Assembly (NCBI RefSeq): GCF_003710865.1
Contig: NZ_RHHO01000005.1
Coordinates: 80,151 to 144,150 of the forward strand
DNA from: Brevibacillus borstelensis
Lineage (GTDB): Bacteria > Bacillota > Bacilli > Brevibacillales > Brevibacillaceae
DNA length: 64,000 nucleotides
Direction: 5' to 3'
A model generated the notes under the pieces. That model had not been told where the DNA came from, searched no databases, and saw nothing but the letters and a program-made list of their open reading frames with translations. Positions within the stretch are counted from its first letter, which is position 1. Each line of letters opens with the position of its first letter. This document shows positions 51,299 through 60,220 of the stretch, piece by piece. A program made the position numbers and the translations under genes.

Positions 51299-52570
51299 TC
51301 ATTTTGTTTCGTAGCCGCACCACTCCATAAGCGTCAGGGCAAATATCTCCGCGCAGCGGAATACTTCATCCAGCTCGACGGATTCATTCGGATAATGGGC
51401 GACTGCCGTTGTACCCGGGCCTACGATAATCGCAGGAGTATCGGCCAAGGTTGTCAGCAGCCCGCCATCCGTTCCCCATGGCGATGCCTCCACGACCGCC
51501 CGCTCACCGGTTACCTTGAGGAATTGATCCTGCAAAATCTCCATCAATGGATGATCTTCACCCACGTCACCAGGCACCCAGCGGGCCCCGAACCACTCCA
51601 ATTCAACCGGATGCTCCGCGAACCACGGGTCGTCATGGGCAAGCGCTGCGAGAGCTTCTTCCATTTCTCGTTTCGCAGCTTCCATCTTCTCGCCCGGGGC
51701 TACCCCCATCCGTCCCTCCAGCTTGACGAGATCGGCTACGGAAGACGGCCATTTTCCACCCTCAATCACGCCGAGGTTGATCGGGATCGGGATCGGCAGC
51801 TTTGCGTAAAGCGGGTCGACGATTCGATCATTGCGCTCTTTTTCCAGCTTGCTGATCGCGGTGACGACCTGCATGCTTTTCTCGATGGCGCTGACTCCTT
51901 CGTAGCGTGTGCCTCCGTGTGCAGAGCGGCCTTTCACCGTCAATCTGAACCACATCGAGCCTTGCTGCTTGGGGAAGATCTTCATGTTGGTCGGCTCCGG
52001 AATCAATGCCGCATCCGCTTTGTATCCGCGTAGGATTGCAGCGAGTGTCCCCGCTCCGCCGCTCTCCTCCTCCACGACGCTTTGAAAGATGACGTCTCCC
52101 TTCAGCCGGATGCCCAGCGCTTGCAGGACCTGAATCGCCAGCAGCGAGGAGAGGTTGCCGCCCTTCATGTCGGTGGAGCCGCGCCCGTACAGTTTCCCCT
52201 CCTCGATCTCGCCGCTAAACGGATCGTGTGACCATTGCGCAGGGTCTCCGGCAGGCACCACGTCCACGTGTCCGTTCAAGATGATCGAGCGGCCGCCGCC
52301 GGTTCCCTTCCAGACGCCGACGACATTCGGACTGCCTGAAAATTCGCTTCTCGGCGATACAAAATAGGGATGCTTCAGCAGCTCCTCTCCTCCCATCACC
52401 CAAAGATCCACTTCCATTCCCATGGCGTGCAGTCTTTGCGCGATTTTTTCCTGGATGGAACGCTCTTCTCCCTGAACACTCGGCTCGCGAACCCACTCCT
52501 GCAGAAGTTGCGTTGCGGCAGCCCGTTCCTTCTCGATCTGCTCCCGTATCAGCGCTTGCCAGTTTGTCAT
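51299..52570 (-). CDS. yodQ: M20-family deacylase (YodQ-like)
   Basis: A 423-residue zinc hydrolase of the ArgE/DapE/ACY1 family. Zinc-ligand motifs are ILNGHVDVVPAGD (His, with Asp), GRGSTDMKGG (bridging Asp), VVEEESGGAGT (catalytic Glu-Glu) and a late HYPNESV histidine. GHG-type dimerisation residues occur in RSAHGGTRYEG. In Bacillus subtilis yodQ lies in the same yodT-S-R-Q order and is thought to deacetylate an intermediate of beta-lysine breakdown. AAAGGAGG lies 7 bases before ATG 52570. Confidence 0.85.
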   Translation of the reverse strand: MTNWQALIREQIEKERAAATQLLQEWVREPSVQGEERSIQEKIAQRLHAMGMEVDLWVMGGEELLKHPYFVSPRSEFSGSPNVVGVWKGTGGGRSIILNGHVDVVPAGDPAQWSHDPFSGEIEEGKLYGRGSTDMKGGNLSSLLAIQVLQALGIRLKGDVIFQSVVEEESGGAGTLAAILRGYKADAALIPEPTNMKIFPKQQGSMWFRLTVKGRSAHGGTRYEGVSAIEKSMQVVTAISKLEKERNDRIVDPLYAKLPIPIPINLGVIEGGKWPSSVADLVKLEGRMGVAPGEKMEAAKREMEEALAALAHDDPWFAEHPVELEWFGARWVPGDVGEDHPLMEILQDQFLKVTGERAVVEASPWGTDGGLLTTLADTPAIIVGPGTTAVAHYPNESVELDEVFRCAEIFALTLMEWCGYETK

Positions 52571-52582
52571 CGGTATCCTCCT

Positions 52583-53260
52583 TTATCGGAAAACTCTGAC
52601 CTCTTCGTCCATTTTCAGTTCCGCTTCTGTGGCTCCGATCACGTCCGCCACCGTATAGGGGTGCATGACTTCTTTCAAATACAAGCCATCCTCCCGAACC
52701 TCCATCACTGCCATATCGGTGATGATCAGATGGGCTGCGCCTACGGCAGTCAAAGGGAGGGAGCATTCACGCACAATCTTCGACCTCCCGTTTTTGTCCA
52801 GATGCGTCGTCAACACCATGACCTTCTTTGCCTTCTGCGCCAGCTCCATCGCGCCGCCCATGCCGGGCACGCGCTTCCCGGGCACGATCCAGTTGGCGAT
52901 GTCTCCGCGCTCGCTGACCTCCAGAACGCCGAGAATGGTCATGTCCAGCAGACCCCTGCGAATGATGGCAAAAGCGGTGGCGCTGTCAAAAAAGGAAGCG
53001 CCGGTCGCCAGTGTGACGGGAAAGCCGCCGGCATTGCACAGCATCGGATTTTCTTCTCCCGGAGCGGGGCTCGGACCCGTGCCGAGGATGCCGTTTTCCG
53101 CGTGAAACAGAACCTTTTTGTCCTTTGGAATGAAGTCTGCAACCAACGTGGGAATGCCGATTCCCAGATTGATGATCATGCCGTCCTCGATCTCCTGCGC
53201 CGCTCTCCGCGCGATCTTCTCACGAAAGCTTTCCGTTTCTTTTACTTCTCCCACGCCCAT
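52583..53260 (-). CDS. yodR: CoA-transferase subunit B (YodR-like)
   Basis: A 225-residue 3-oxoacid CoA-transferase beta subunit. IINLGIGIPTLVADF and LFHAENGILGTGPSPAPGEE contain the family Gly-rich loop and the catalytic glutamate in ENGILG. Its start lies inside the end of the alpha-subunit gene (19-base overlap), which ensures equal production. A GAGGGGGTGA ribosome site is in the overlapping stretch. The gene is coupled downstream to yodQ with a 12-base gap. Confidence 0.92.
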   Translation of the reverse strand: MGVGEVKETESFREKIARRAAQEIEDGMIINLGIGIPTLVADFIPKDKKVLFHAENGILGTGPSPAPGEENPMLCNAGGFPVTLATGASFFDSATAFAIIRRGLLDMTILGVLEVSERGDIANWIVPGKRVPGMGGAMELAQKAKKVMVLTTHLDKNGRSKIVRECSLPLTAVGAAHLIITDMAVMEVREDGLYLKEVMHPYTVADVIGATEAELKMDEEVRVFR

Positions 53261-53934
53261 TGCCAGTTCACCCCCTCGCTTTTCACGATGTAGTTGACGA
53301 AGACGCCAGGTGTGACGATCTCTTCCGGATCAAGCGCTCCGATCTCCACGATTTCGTCAGCTTCGACGATCGTGATATCGCCCGCCATTGCTACCAATGG
53401 ATTGAAATTGCGGGCACTGGTGTCGTAGACGAGATTGCCGAAGCGGTCCGCCTTTTTCGCATGTACGATGGCTACCTGCGCAGTCAAGGGCGTTTCAAGC
53501 AAATATTCCTTGCCCCCCACCAACACCTTTTCCTTGCCTTTTTCCGCAATGGTGCCGATGCCGATATCGGATAAAATTCCGCCCAGACCCACTCCGCCAG
53601 CGCGTACACGCTCTGCGAGGATGCCCTGCGGACAAAATTCCACCTCCAGCTCTCCAGCAGTCATTTGCGCCCCGGCATTCGGATTGGAGCCGATATGCGA
53701 AGCGATCACTTTCTTGACCCGCCGCTCTGTCACCAGCTTTCCTACGCCGATATGTGGGAATGCCGTATCGTTGCTGATCAGCGTGATGTCTTTGATTCCT
53801 TTGTCGAGAATGCCCTGGATCAGGGTAGGTGGATTGCCTACCCCGCCAAAGCCTCCCGCTATCAGCGTCATTCCGTCATGAAAATGGGCGAGTGCTTCTT
53901 CGACTGTGATTACCTTGTCAAACTGGTTCGCCAT
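53242..53934 (-). CDS. yodS: CoA-transferase subunit A (YodS-like)
   Basis: A 230-residue alpha subunit that pairs with the next gene product to move CoA between acids. IAGGFGGVGNPPTLIQGILD is the conserved CoA-site loop, and FCPQGILAERVRAGGVGLGGIL and EYLLETPLTAQVAIVHAKKADRFGNL are family hallmarks. GGAGGAGG precedes ATG 53934. It lies 18 bases after the yodT-like gene and overlaps yodR. Confidence 0.93.
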   Translation of the reverse strand: MANQFDKVITVEEALAHFHDGMTLIAGGFGGVGNPPTLIQGILDKGIKDITLISNDTAFPHIGVGKLVTERRVKKVIASHIGSNPNAGAQMTAGELEVEFCPQGILAERVRAGGVGLGGILSDIGIGTIAEKGKEKVLVGGKEYLLETPLTAQVAIVHAKKADRFGNLVYDTSARNFNPLVAMAGDITIVEADEIVEIGALDPEEIVTPGVFVNYIVKSEGVNWQWAWEK

Positions 53935-53952
53935 GTGTCCTCCTCCCCTGGA

Positions 53953-55305
53953 TCAGGTCAGTTGCATTTCCTGTCTCATTTCTTCCTGTACACGCTGAAC
54001 GGACTTTTTCAGCAAGTCTACAAGCTCGTCAATTTCCTCTGTCGTAATCGTCAGCGGCGGCGAAAGGATGACCGAGTCGCCCGCTACGCCTTCCAATCCT
54101 CCTGTCGCCGGATAGACGAGCAGGCCGTTTTCGAACGCCCGGGAAATGACCCGCGCTGCAACTCCCCTGGAAAGCGGGAACGGCTCCTTGGTCCGTTTGT
54201 CTTTGACGAACTCCAGACCGCACAACAGCCCGAGACCGCGCGCTTCTCCGATAAGCGGAGACTCGTCCGCCAGCTCCCGCAGTTTTCTGAGCAGGTAGGC
54301 TCCCTGTACAGCTGCCTTCTCGACCAGGTTGTGCGCTTCCACGTAGCGAAGCACGGCGAGCGAAACGGCTGCGGACTGCGGGTTCGCGCTGTACGTGTGT
54401 CCGGCCATGATCAGACCGGAGCCGCGTGTAATCGTATCGATGATCTTTTCCGTGGCCATCGCTGCTGCCATCGGCGTGTAGCCCGCGCTCATCCCCTTGC
54501 CGAGCGTTATCAGGTCAGGCTTGACGCCCCAGTGGTCAATCCCGAACTTCTCGCCCGTCCTTCCCACCCCCGTCATGACCTCGTCGGCAATAAACAGGAC
54601 GTCGTATTTGTCGCAAATCTCCCGAATGCGCTGGAAGTAGCCGTCAGGAGGCACGACAGCGCCGCCAGAAGCGCCGATGACCGGTTCGGCGATAAAAGCC
54701 GCTACCTGCTCCGGACCGACCCGCAAAATGGCCGTCTCCAGCTCATCAGCACAAAGCCTCGCGTACTGCTCCAGGGACATGCCATCCGGTCTGCGGTACG
54801 GATACGGCGGCGAGATGGCCGGATAATCAGCCAACAGCGGAACGAACCGCTTGCGGCGCAGCACATGCCCGGACATCGACAGCGCCCCCATCGTAATGCC
54901 GTGATAGCTCATCCAGCGGGAGATCATTCTCGTCTTCGACGGTCTTCCCTGCTCCTGCCAGTATTGAATCGCGATCTTCTGCGCCGTCTCCGTCGCCTCG
55001 GAGCCGCTGTTGACGAAAAAGCTCCAATTGAGCTCGCCCGGAGCCCATTCGGCAAGCTTGGCGCCCAGCTCTTCGACTGCCTCGCTGCTAAAGTGCGAAC
55101 GGTACGCAAAAGAGACCTTGCGTGCTTGCTCCGCCATCGCTTCGGCAATTTCCTCGACGCCGTGGCCGATGCTGGCCGTTACCGCACCGGAACAACCATC
55201 GATGTATCGTTTGCCCGACGTATCGTACAGGTAAATCCCTTTGCCATGGGAAACCCGGGGATACTCTTTGCCAAGCTCAGGCTTTATGACATAACTTCTC
55301 TGCAT
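53953..55305 (-). CDS. yodT: class III aminotransferase (YodT-like)
   Basis: A 450-residue PLP enzyme, first gene of the operon. FFVNSGSEATETAQKIAIQYW, SRWMSYHGITMGALSMSGH, FIADEVMTGVGRTGEKFGIDHWGVKPDLITLGKGMSAGY (PLP lysine) and YSANPQSAAVSLAVL are all present. Together with yodS-R-Q it suggests transamination of an acetylated beta-lysine or similar beta/omega-amino acid. The frame could start at GTG 55314, but ATG 55305 is better placed behind GGAGAGG. It is divergent from a PucR-type regulator with about 140 bases between them. Confidence 0.88.
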   Translation of the reverse strand: MQRSYVIKPELGKEYPRVSHGKGIYLYDTSGKRYIDGCSGAVTASIGHGVEEIAEAMAEQARKVSFAYRSHFSSEAVEELGAKLAEWAPGELNWSFFVNSGSEATETAQKIAIQYWQEQGRPSKTRMISRWMSYHGITMGALSMSGHVLRRKRFVPLLADYPAISPPYPYRRPDGMSLEQYARLCADELETAILRVGPEQVAAFIAEPVIGASGGAVVPPDGYFQRIREICDKYDVLFIADEVMTGVGRTGEKFGIDHWGVKPDLITLGKGMSAGYTPMAAAMATEKIIDTITRGSGLIMAGHTYSANPQSAAVSLAVLRYVEAHNLVEKAAVQGAYLLRKLRELADESPLIGEARGLGLLCGLEFVKDKRTKEPFPLSRGVAARVISRAFENGLLVYPATGGLEGVAGDSVILSPPLTITTEEIDELVDLLKKSVQRVQEEMRQEMQLT

Positions 55306-55448
55306 GCTAGCCACCTCTCCTTCTCTCTTCCCTTATCGTAGCGAATGAGCATGACGGTGCCATTCGACTGCCTGGAAGAAAAAGCGTGACAAAGAGACGG
55401 AATGTTTTATACATTTTGTATAAGAGATTCGTAGGGGGTTCGAAAAAA

Positions 55449-57008
55449 ATGACGATCACCATACGCGAAGCGCTGCAGCTCCCTGACATGGTTCAAACTC
55501 GTTTGGTCGGTGGCGCAGAGGGCTTGGACAATCCCATCCGCTGGGTGACAATTGTAGAGGTATTGGAGGACGTAGGACGTCTGCAGGAAGGCGAGTTTTT
55601 GATCACGACCGGCTTTGGTCTGGCCGAAGACGCGAAGCGCAGGGCCTCCCTCATCCCGGCGCTGGCCAAGCAAAAACTTAGCGGCATCGCCTTTCATACC
55701 GGCTTTTATTTGCGGGAAATCCCTGTTGATTTGATCGAGATGGCCGACCGCCACCACCTGCCGCTTATCGAAATTCCCGTTGAAATGAACTTTTCAACGA
55801 TTACCAAAGCAATCCTACAACCTATCGTCAATCGGCAATTCGAAACGCTCGCCTATTCGCAAGCCATACACCGTCAGATGATTGAAGCCGCCCTCTCCAA
55901 AGGCGGACTCCGGGCAATCGTGGAGAAGCTGGCGTCACTGACAGGCGGCCGCGTTTCTTTGACAGACGCGCTCGGATTCAAGGTTTACGGCAATCACGAA
56001 GGGGACGCTGGACAGCAGGCCGATCGAAGCGGCAAGGACCAGGAAAAAGAGCAGATCCATACGGTTGAAATTCGGGCCCATCGCGAGAAGTTCGGGACAC
56101 TGCGATTGGCCAAGCCGAGGGAAGAGTGGAAAGATCTGGATGATGTAGCGCTGCAGCATGCCGCTACGCTTTGCGCGATGGAATATATCAAAGAAAACGC
56201 GGTAGCAGCGACGGAATGGAGACTAAAAGGAGATTTCGTGGAAGAGCTGCTCAGCGGCACAGAACTGGCTCCTGCCGAACTGGAGAGCCGCTGCCGCATG
56301 CTCGGCTATCCGTTGTCCGGTGCTCACTTTGTCGCGGCCGTGCAGGTAGAGGCCTCTGTCGACCGCTCTTCCTTTGAGCTTCATCAGGCCTGCATAACAC
56401 TCATGAAGCGATTGTTTGACTCGCACAATCGCCCCTATCTGCTGCGGGAGAGACCACACTCTTTGTTTTTCATCATGCCGCATGACCAGACCAGTCTTGC
56501 TTTGCTGGAACAGTTCGCTGCCCGTTGGGACAGGCTTCATCGCGAGCACGACCTGCGAATTGGACTGAGCTCCCCACGCGGACGCCTGACCGAACTGGAC
56601 GAAGCCGTGCAAGAAGCGCTCTTTGCCCTGCAGGCCTACCCGCTGCTGGTGCGTTCTCCCGCTCTGCTGTCGTACCAGCAGATGCAAGGCTATCAGTTTC
56701 TCTTTCCGTACCATCACAAAGCCGAAATGCTTGAGGCGATCTGGAAGCCGTTTCTGGAGCCTCTGCTGCGCTACGATCAGAAGCATAAGCAGCAGCTCCT
56801 CGAGACGCTGGACATGTACCTTATGCATAACGGAAATGGTTTACAAACGTCTCAGGCTCTATATATTCACCGGCACACGCTCACATACCGGCTGGCGCAA
56901 ATCAGAGAGAAAACAGGCTGTGATTTGGACGACGCCCACCAGCGATGGCAGCTGCAACTGGCGCTGATGGCGCGCCGGCTGCAGGAACAGCTCTTTCCGC
57001 CGGAGTAA
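55449..57008 (+). CDS. PucR-family transcriptional regulator of the adjacent operon
   Basis: A 519-residue regulator. The N-terminal PucR domain (about 5-125) shows TIREALQLPDMVQTRLVGGAEGLDNPIRWVTIVEVLED and EGEFLITTGFGL. A GGDEF-like central domain follows, and the C-terminus (about 455-510) has LLETLDMYLMHNGNGLQTSQALYIHRHTLTYRLAQIREKTG, the HTH_30 fold. The ATG at 55449 is preferred over an upstream in-frame ATG without ribosome site. It is transcribed away from yodT, and its placement suggests it controls the catabolic operon in response to the amino acid substrate. Confidence 0.9.
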   Translation: MTITIREALQLPDMVQTRLVGGAEGLDNPIRWVTIVEVLEDVGRLQEGEFLITTGFGLAEDAKRRASLIPALAKQKLSGIAFHTGFYLREIPVDLIEMADRHHLPLIEIPVEMNFSTITKAILQPIVNRQFETLAYSQAIHRQMIEAALSKGGLRAIVEKLASLTGGRVSLTDALGFKVYGNHEGDAGQQADRSGKDQEKEQIHTVEIRAHREKFGTLRLAKPREEWKDLDDVALQHAATLCAMEYIKENAVAATEWRLKGDFVEELLSGTELAPAELESRCRMLGYPLSGAHFVAAVQVEASVDRSSFELHQACITLMKRLFDSHNRPYLLRERPHSLFFIMPHDQTSLALLEQFAARWDRLHREHDLRIGLSSPRGRLTELDEAVQEALFALQAYPLLVRSPALLSYQQMQGYQFLFPYHHKAEMLEAIWKPFLEPLLRYDQKHKQQLLETLDMYLMHNGNGLQTSQALYIHRHTLTYRLAQIREKTGCDLDDAHQRWQLQLALMARRLQEQLFPPE

Positions 57009-57023
57009 GGAACGCGGGAAGGG

Positions 57024-57863
57024 CTACTCCCGGGTCGGGCGGAGCGATTTCACCCATATATTCATGTCTTCATAGCCGGAAAAGATCGTACAGTTGTTTA
57101 TCAAACGGCCTCGATAAGCATAGCCGTGTTTTGCCGCTGTAATATTCATTCCAGCCGATTGGGCGCGGGTCAGGGTGTACAAGTAATAAATGCCCTGCCC
57201 GTTCATCTTTTCTTCCAGCGCCGTAAAGATCGGCTGAAGCAGCCCTTTCCCCGCGTGGTCCGGATGCGTGGCACAGTCCGTCAATTCCGCCGAACCGAAA
57301 CGCTCTGTCACTTCCGCCGAGGCCGCACAGGCGATCCGTCCATCATGCTCAGCGACGATATAGTAGGTTGATTCCCTCATCGTCTTTCGAACGTATTCTG
57401 GATCATCCATGGGGGTCGGATAAGTAGCAAACACCGTCTTATACAGACTGGCAAGCTCCTCGGCATCTTCTTCGGTTGCCTCGCGCAAGCTGTACCCTAC
57501 CGGCAGCGTTTTTGTCTCCGGGCGCTTGGACAAGCTGAGCTGCAGGATCTCCTCCTCGGCAAGATGGTGCATGGAGGTGGCCCGTTCCTCTGTCAAAAAG
57601 CTGGCGAGCATGTACGCGTTTTCTCCCTGAAAAAAACCGTCGATCACTCCTTCCTGGCGGTAGCCGAGTGAAAGCCAGGCCGGCACATCCTTTCGTTTTG
57701 CGTACACAATCAACTTTGTCGCTTCAGACTGTTGGGCGCATTCGATCATTTTCCCGTGCAAGTCAGTAATGGCTTCCGGGTCATAAACATGTACTTTCAC
57801 CCGTTTGTTCCGGTGATCAATAACCAGATCTCCTGTTGAAATCATCGCAGACACATCAAGCAT
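57024..57863 (-). CDS. ablB: putative beta-lysine N-acetyltransferase (YodP/AblB-like)
   Basis: A 279-residue protein. The second half (about 140-275) is a GNAT domain (YSLREATEEDAEELASLYKTVFATYP, ELTDCATHPDHAGKGLLQPIFTAL with the acetyl-CoA loop). The N-terminal half (DVSAMISTGDLVIDHRNKRVKVHVYD... KRKDVPAWLSLGYRQEGVIDGFFQGENAYML) is the AblB/YodP-specific region. In Bacillus subtilis yodP belongs to the kamA operon. Here it is on the same strand as yodTSRQ but separated from it by the convergent PucR gene, and kamA is absent. Confidence 0.85.
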   Translation of the reverse strand: MLDVSAMISTGDLVIDHRNKRVKVHVYDPEAITDLHGKMIECAQQSEATKLIVYAKRKDVPAWLSLGYRQEGVIDGFFQGENAYMLASFLTEERATSMHHLAEEEILQLSLSKRPETKTLPVGYSLREATEEDAEELASLYKTVFATYPTPMDDPEYVRKTMRESTYYIVAEHDGRIACAASAEVTERFGSAELTDCATHPDHAGKGLLQPIFTALEEKMNGQGIYYLYTLTRAQSAGMNITAAKHGYAYRGRLINNCTIFSGYEDMNIWVKSLRPTRE

Positions 57864-58026
57864 GACTAACCGCCCCTCCCGTTGTTTCTCTTGCTGCTAT
57901 TGTATCATGTCGCTCAGATCATTCATCCTCCAGACTGTACAAAACTGCGTAGGTATTTGGCGAGTGCCAATCACGACAGGCAGACATAGGATAAAGTACG
58001 CTAGACTGCCGAGAGGAGAGAATCAG

Positions 58027-58110
58027 ATGAGCTGCAGCCGGAACAACAACAGTACCCTTATACTGGTCCTGTTCATTTTGCTCGTTATCGTGCTTTGCTC
58101 ATGTACGTAA
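58027..58110 (+). CDS. YjcZ-type sporulation micropeptide
   Basis: A 27-residue peptide, MSCSRNNNSTLILVLFILL followed by VIVLCSCT, made of a short polar head and one membrane-spanning helix. The pattern LILVLFILLVIV with terminal cysteines matches the YjcZ family of small sporulation membrane peptides. GGAG lies 8 bases before ATG 58027. A -10-like CATAGGATA at 57985-57993 resembles the mother-cell sigma type CATANNNTA, but no matching -35 is evident. It is followed by a hairpin at 58119-58151. Confidence 0.7.
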   Translation: MSCSRNNNSTLILVLFILLVIVLCSCT

Positions 58111-58118
58111 ATACCATT

Positions 58119-58151
58119 GCGCCCCTCTCTTCTGGTAGTAGCGAGGGGCGC
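58119..58151. terminator. hairpin after the YjcZ-like gene
   Basis: GCGCCCCTC/GAGGGGCGC forms a strong 9-bp stem with a 15-base loop but no clear T-run on either side, so it may stabilise or weakly terminate the transcript. Confidence 0.45.
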
Positions 58152-58210
58152 AATACATATGTATGTAATAGGACCACTTGTGCAGGACCGAACGGAAGGA
58201 GGAAGCTCTC

Positions 58211-58939
58211 TTGACACCACTGATCTACGCTCACCGCGGTGCTTCCGGCCGCTATCCGGAAAATACGATGGAGGCTTTTCGCGCCGCTGTGCGACGTCGC
58301 GCAGACGGGATTGAGCTGGATGTTCAGTTGAGCAAGGATGACAAGGTGGTCGTGATTCATGACCACCACCTCGAGAGGACCACCAACGGACGTGGAACCG
58401 TGCGGCAGCATACATGGGAAGAGCTGAAAAAATTTCGCGCTGACAAGGCCGTTCCATCACGCCAAAAGCACATCCGAATCCCTACTTTGCGCGAGGTGCT
58501 CCACACATTTGCCCCGACGAAACTGCGTTTTTGCATCGAGCTCAAAAACTTCTTCTTTGCCCAACCCCAACTGGAGGAATACGTGATCGGGCTGATCCGA
58601 CAATACGATTTGACGAGCCGCACAGTTATCTCCTCTTTTAATTTTGACAGTCTGCTTGCTGTCAAAGAGCTTGATCCCAATCAGACGACCGCCTTGCTGT
58701 ATATCGGGCCGCTCCATAACCCTTGGGAGGTCGGGAGCCGGTATCGCGTCGACGAATTGCACGTACCCAAAGATCAATTGACTTCCGCGTTGGTCAGCAA
58801 GGCAAAAGAGAACGGATTTCGCGTCGTCGGCTGGACCATTAATTCAACTGCCGGCATACGTGATGCCGCCAAAATGAACGTTGACGGCATCATCACCAAT
58901 TACCCGGGCAGAGCGAGAAAAGCCCTGCACAAACCATGA
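58211..58939 (+). CDS. glycerophosphodiester phosphodiesterase
   Basis: A 242-residue TIM-barrel enzyme that cleaves glycerophosphodiesters to glycerol-3-phosphate and an alcohol. IYAHRGASGRYPENTMEAFRAAV (His-Arg and Glu-Asn), GIELDVQLSKDDKVVVIHDHHLERTTNG and CIELKNF are the catalytic and metal motifs. A longer frame opens at 58178, but GGAGGAAGCTCTC puts TTG 58211 at ideal spacing, starting the protein right at the first beta strand. No signal peptide is present, so it is cytosolic. Confidence 0.92.
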   Translation: MTPLIYAHRGASGRYPENTMEAFRAAVRRRADGIELDVQLSKDDKVVVIHDHHLERTTNGRGTVRQHTWEELKKFRADKAVPSRQKHIRIPTLREVLHTFAPTKLRFCIELKNFFFAQPQLEEYVIGLIRQYDLTSRTVISSFNFDSLLAVKELDPNQTTALLYIGPLHNPWEVGSRYRVDELHVPKDQLTSALVSKAKENGFRVVGWTINSTAGIRDAAKMNVDGIITNYPGRARKALHKP

Positions 58940-58944
58940 GACGA

Positions 58945-58994
58945 AAAGAGGGCGCCCCGCCAACCGCCAGAGACGGTTGAGGACGCCCTCTTTC
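58945..58994. terminator. bidirectional terminator between the phosphodiesterase and the radical SAM gene
   Basis: AAAGAGGGCG/CGCCCTCTTT makes a 10-bp stem enclosing CAACCG/CGGTTG; runs of A on the left and T on the right suit both convergent genes. Confidence 0.8.
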
Positions 58995-59963
58995 TTATCG
59001 AGAACACGGTGTATGAAACTTCCCTTGCCAACTGTTTCTGCGAACGAGCTCGGCATCAATTCCGTTCAACACTTCCCATTTTTTACGGCTCCACATCGGA
59101 CCGATGAGAAGATCAGGCGGTCCATCTCCGGTGACACGGTGCACGATCATCTCCGGCGGCAAAATCTCCAGTGTGTCGGCCACCAGCTTGGTGTATTCCT
59201 CCTGTGTCAAAAATTCCAGCAGGCCAGCCTCATACTGTTTGACCATCGGAGTCTTGCGCAGCAAATGCAGCAGGTGGATTTTAATGCCCTGGACATCCAG
59301 ATTGGCCACCGCTTTGGCCGTCTCCATCATGTCTTCGTGCGTTTCGCCTGGCAAACCGTAGATAATATGCGAGCAGACGCGGATGTTATGCTTCCGCAGC
59401 TTTTCCACGCCGTCCAGGTAGCACTGATAATCGTGCGCACGGTTAATCAATTGTGCGGTCCGTTCATGGATGGTCTGCAAGCCGAGCTCTACCCATAAAT
59501 ACGTTCGTTCATTCAGCTCGGCCAAATATTCGACAACGTCATCCGGCAAACAGTCAGGGCGTGTGGCGATTGAAAGTCCGACGACTCCCTCCTGTTTCAG
59601 TACGACCTCATACATCTCGCGCAGCTCTTCCACGGGAGCATAGGTATTGGTATATGCCTGAAAGAAACCAAGGTACTTCGCTTCCGGCCATTTTTGATGC
59701 ATTCTGTTTTTCACGTCATGGAACTGCCTTTCCAGATCCATCCGTCGATCCCCGGCAAAGTCTCCCGATCCCCTGGCACTGCAAAACGTGCAGCCTCCCG
59801 TTGCGACGCTGCCATCCCGGTTCGGACAACTGAACCCCCCATCCAACGGCACTTTAAACACCTTCTCCTGAAATGTTTGGCGGAGATGGTAGTTCCATGT
59901 ATGATAACGTTTGTCGCCCCACAGTTGCGGGGTGTCCAACGGTTTTATTTGCATATTCATCAT
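58995..59963 (-). CDS. TIGR01212-family radical SAM protein (YtqA-like)
   Basis: A protein of about 322 residues with an Elp3/MiaB-like radical SAM core. The iron-sulfur motif is spread as SCPNRDGSVATGGCTFCSARG, so the CxxC pair follows a 10-residue insertion typical of this family. Further motifs are FQAYTNTYAPVEEL, GLSIATRPDCLPDDVV and IIYGLPGETHEDMMET. YtqA-type proteins are widely conserved, and the substrate is unsettled, with a tRNA modification role suggested. AAGGGAG precedes ATG 59963; the longer frame upstream has no ribosome site. Confidence 0.9.
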   Translation of the reverse strand: MMNMQIKPLDTPQLWGDKRYHTWNYHLRQTFQEKVFKVPLDGGFSCPNRDGSVATGGCTFCSARGSGDFAGDRRMDLERQFHDVKNRMHQKWPEAKYLGFFQAYTNTYAPVEELREMYEVVLKQEGVVGLSIATRPDCLPDDVVEYLAELNERTYLWVELGLQTIHERTAQLINRAHDYQCYLDGVEKLRKHNIRVCSHIIYGLPGETHEDMMETAKAVANLDVQGIKIHLLHLLRKTPMVKQYEAGLLEFLTQEEYTKLVADTLEILPPEMIVHRVTGDGPPDLLIGPMWSRKKWEVLNGIDAELVRRNSWQGKFHTPCSR

Positions 59964-60175
59964 CCTATCTCCCTTCTTGGCGGCCATGCTCTTCGAATCC
60001 ACTCTCGGTTGAAACCTCGTCCACAGTCCTGCCCGTAGCCTCCTGAGAAACTGTCCAACAACTCATTATATACGTTTCGCGATACCATAACCGCGGTTCT
60101 TTTGCATAAAGTGTTTCAGATGCGACTTCTCCATTATACCAGACAGATAGGTCGAGAGGGGAAGCGCAATACAGG

Positions 60176-60210
60176 AAACCACAGGGCACGTTTTCCCTGT
60201 GGTTTTACAT
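60176..60210. terminator. hairpin after the glycosyltransferase gene
   Basis: AAACCACAGGG/CCCTGTGGTTT forms an 11-bp stem with an 8-base loop; flanking T-runs are weak on both strands. Confidence 0.6.
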
Positions 60211-60220
60211 TTACGCTGTG

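Noticed and set aside
55449..57008. Remnant lysine 2,3-aminomutase in the yod region
   Set aside because: I looked for a radical SAM CxxxCxxC motif in all frames between 48.4 and 58.0 kb and found none.
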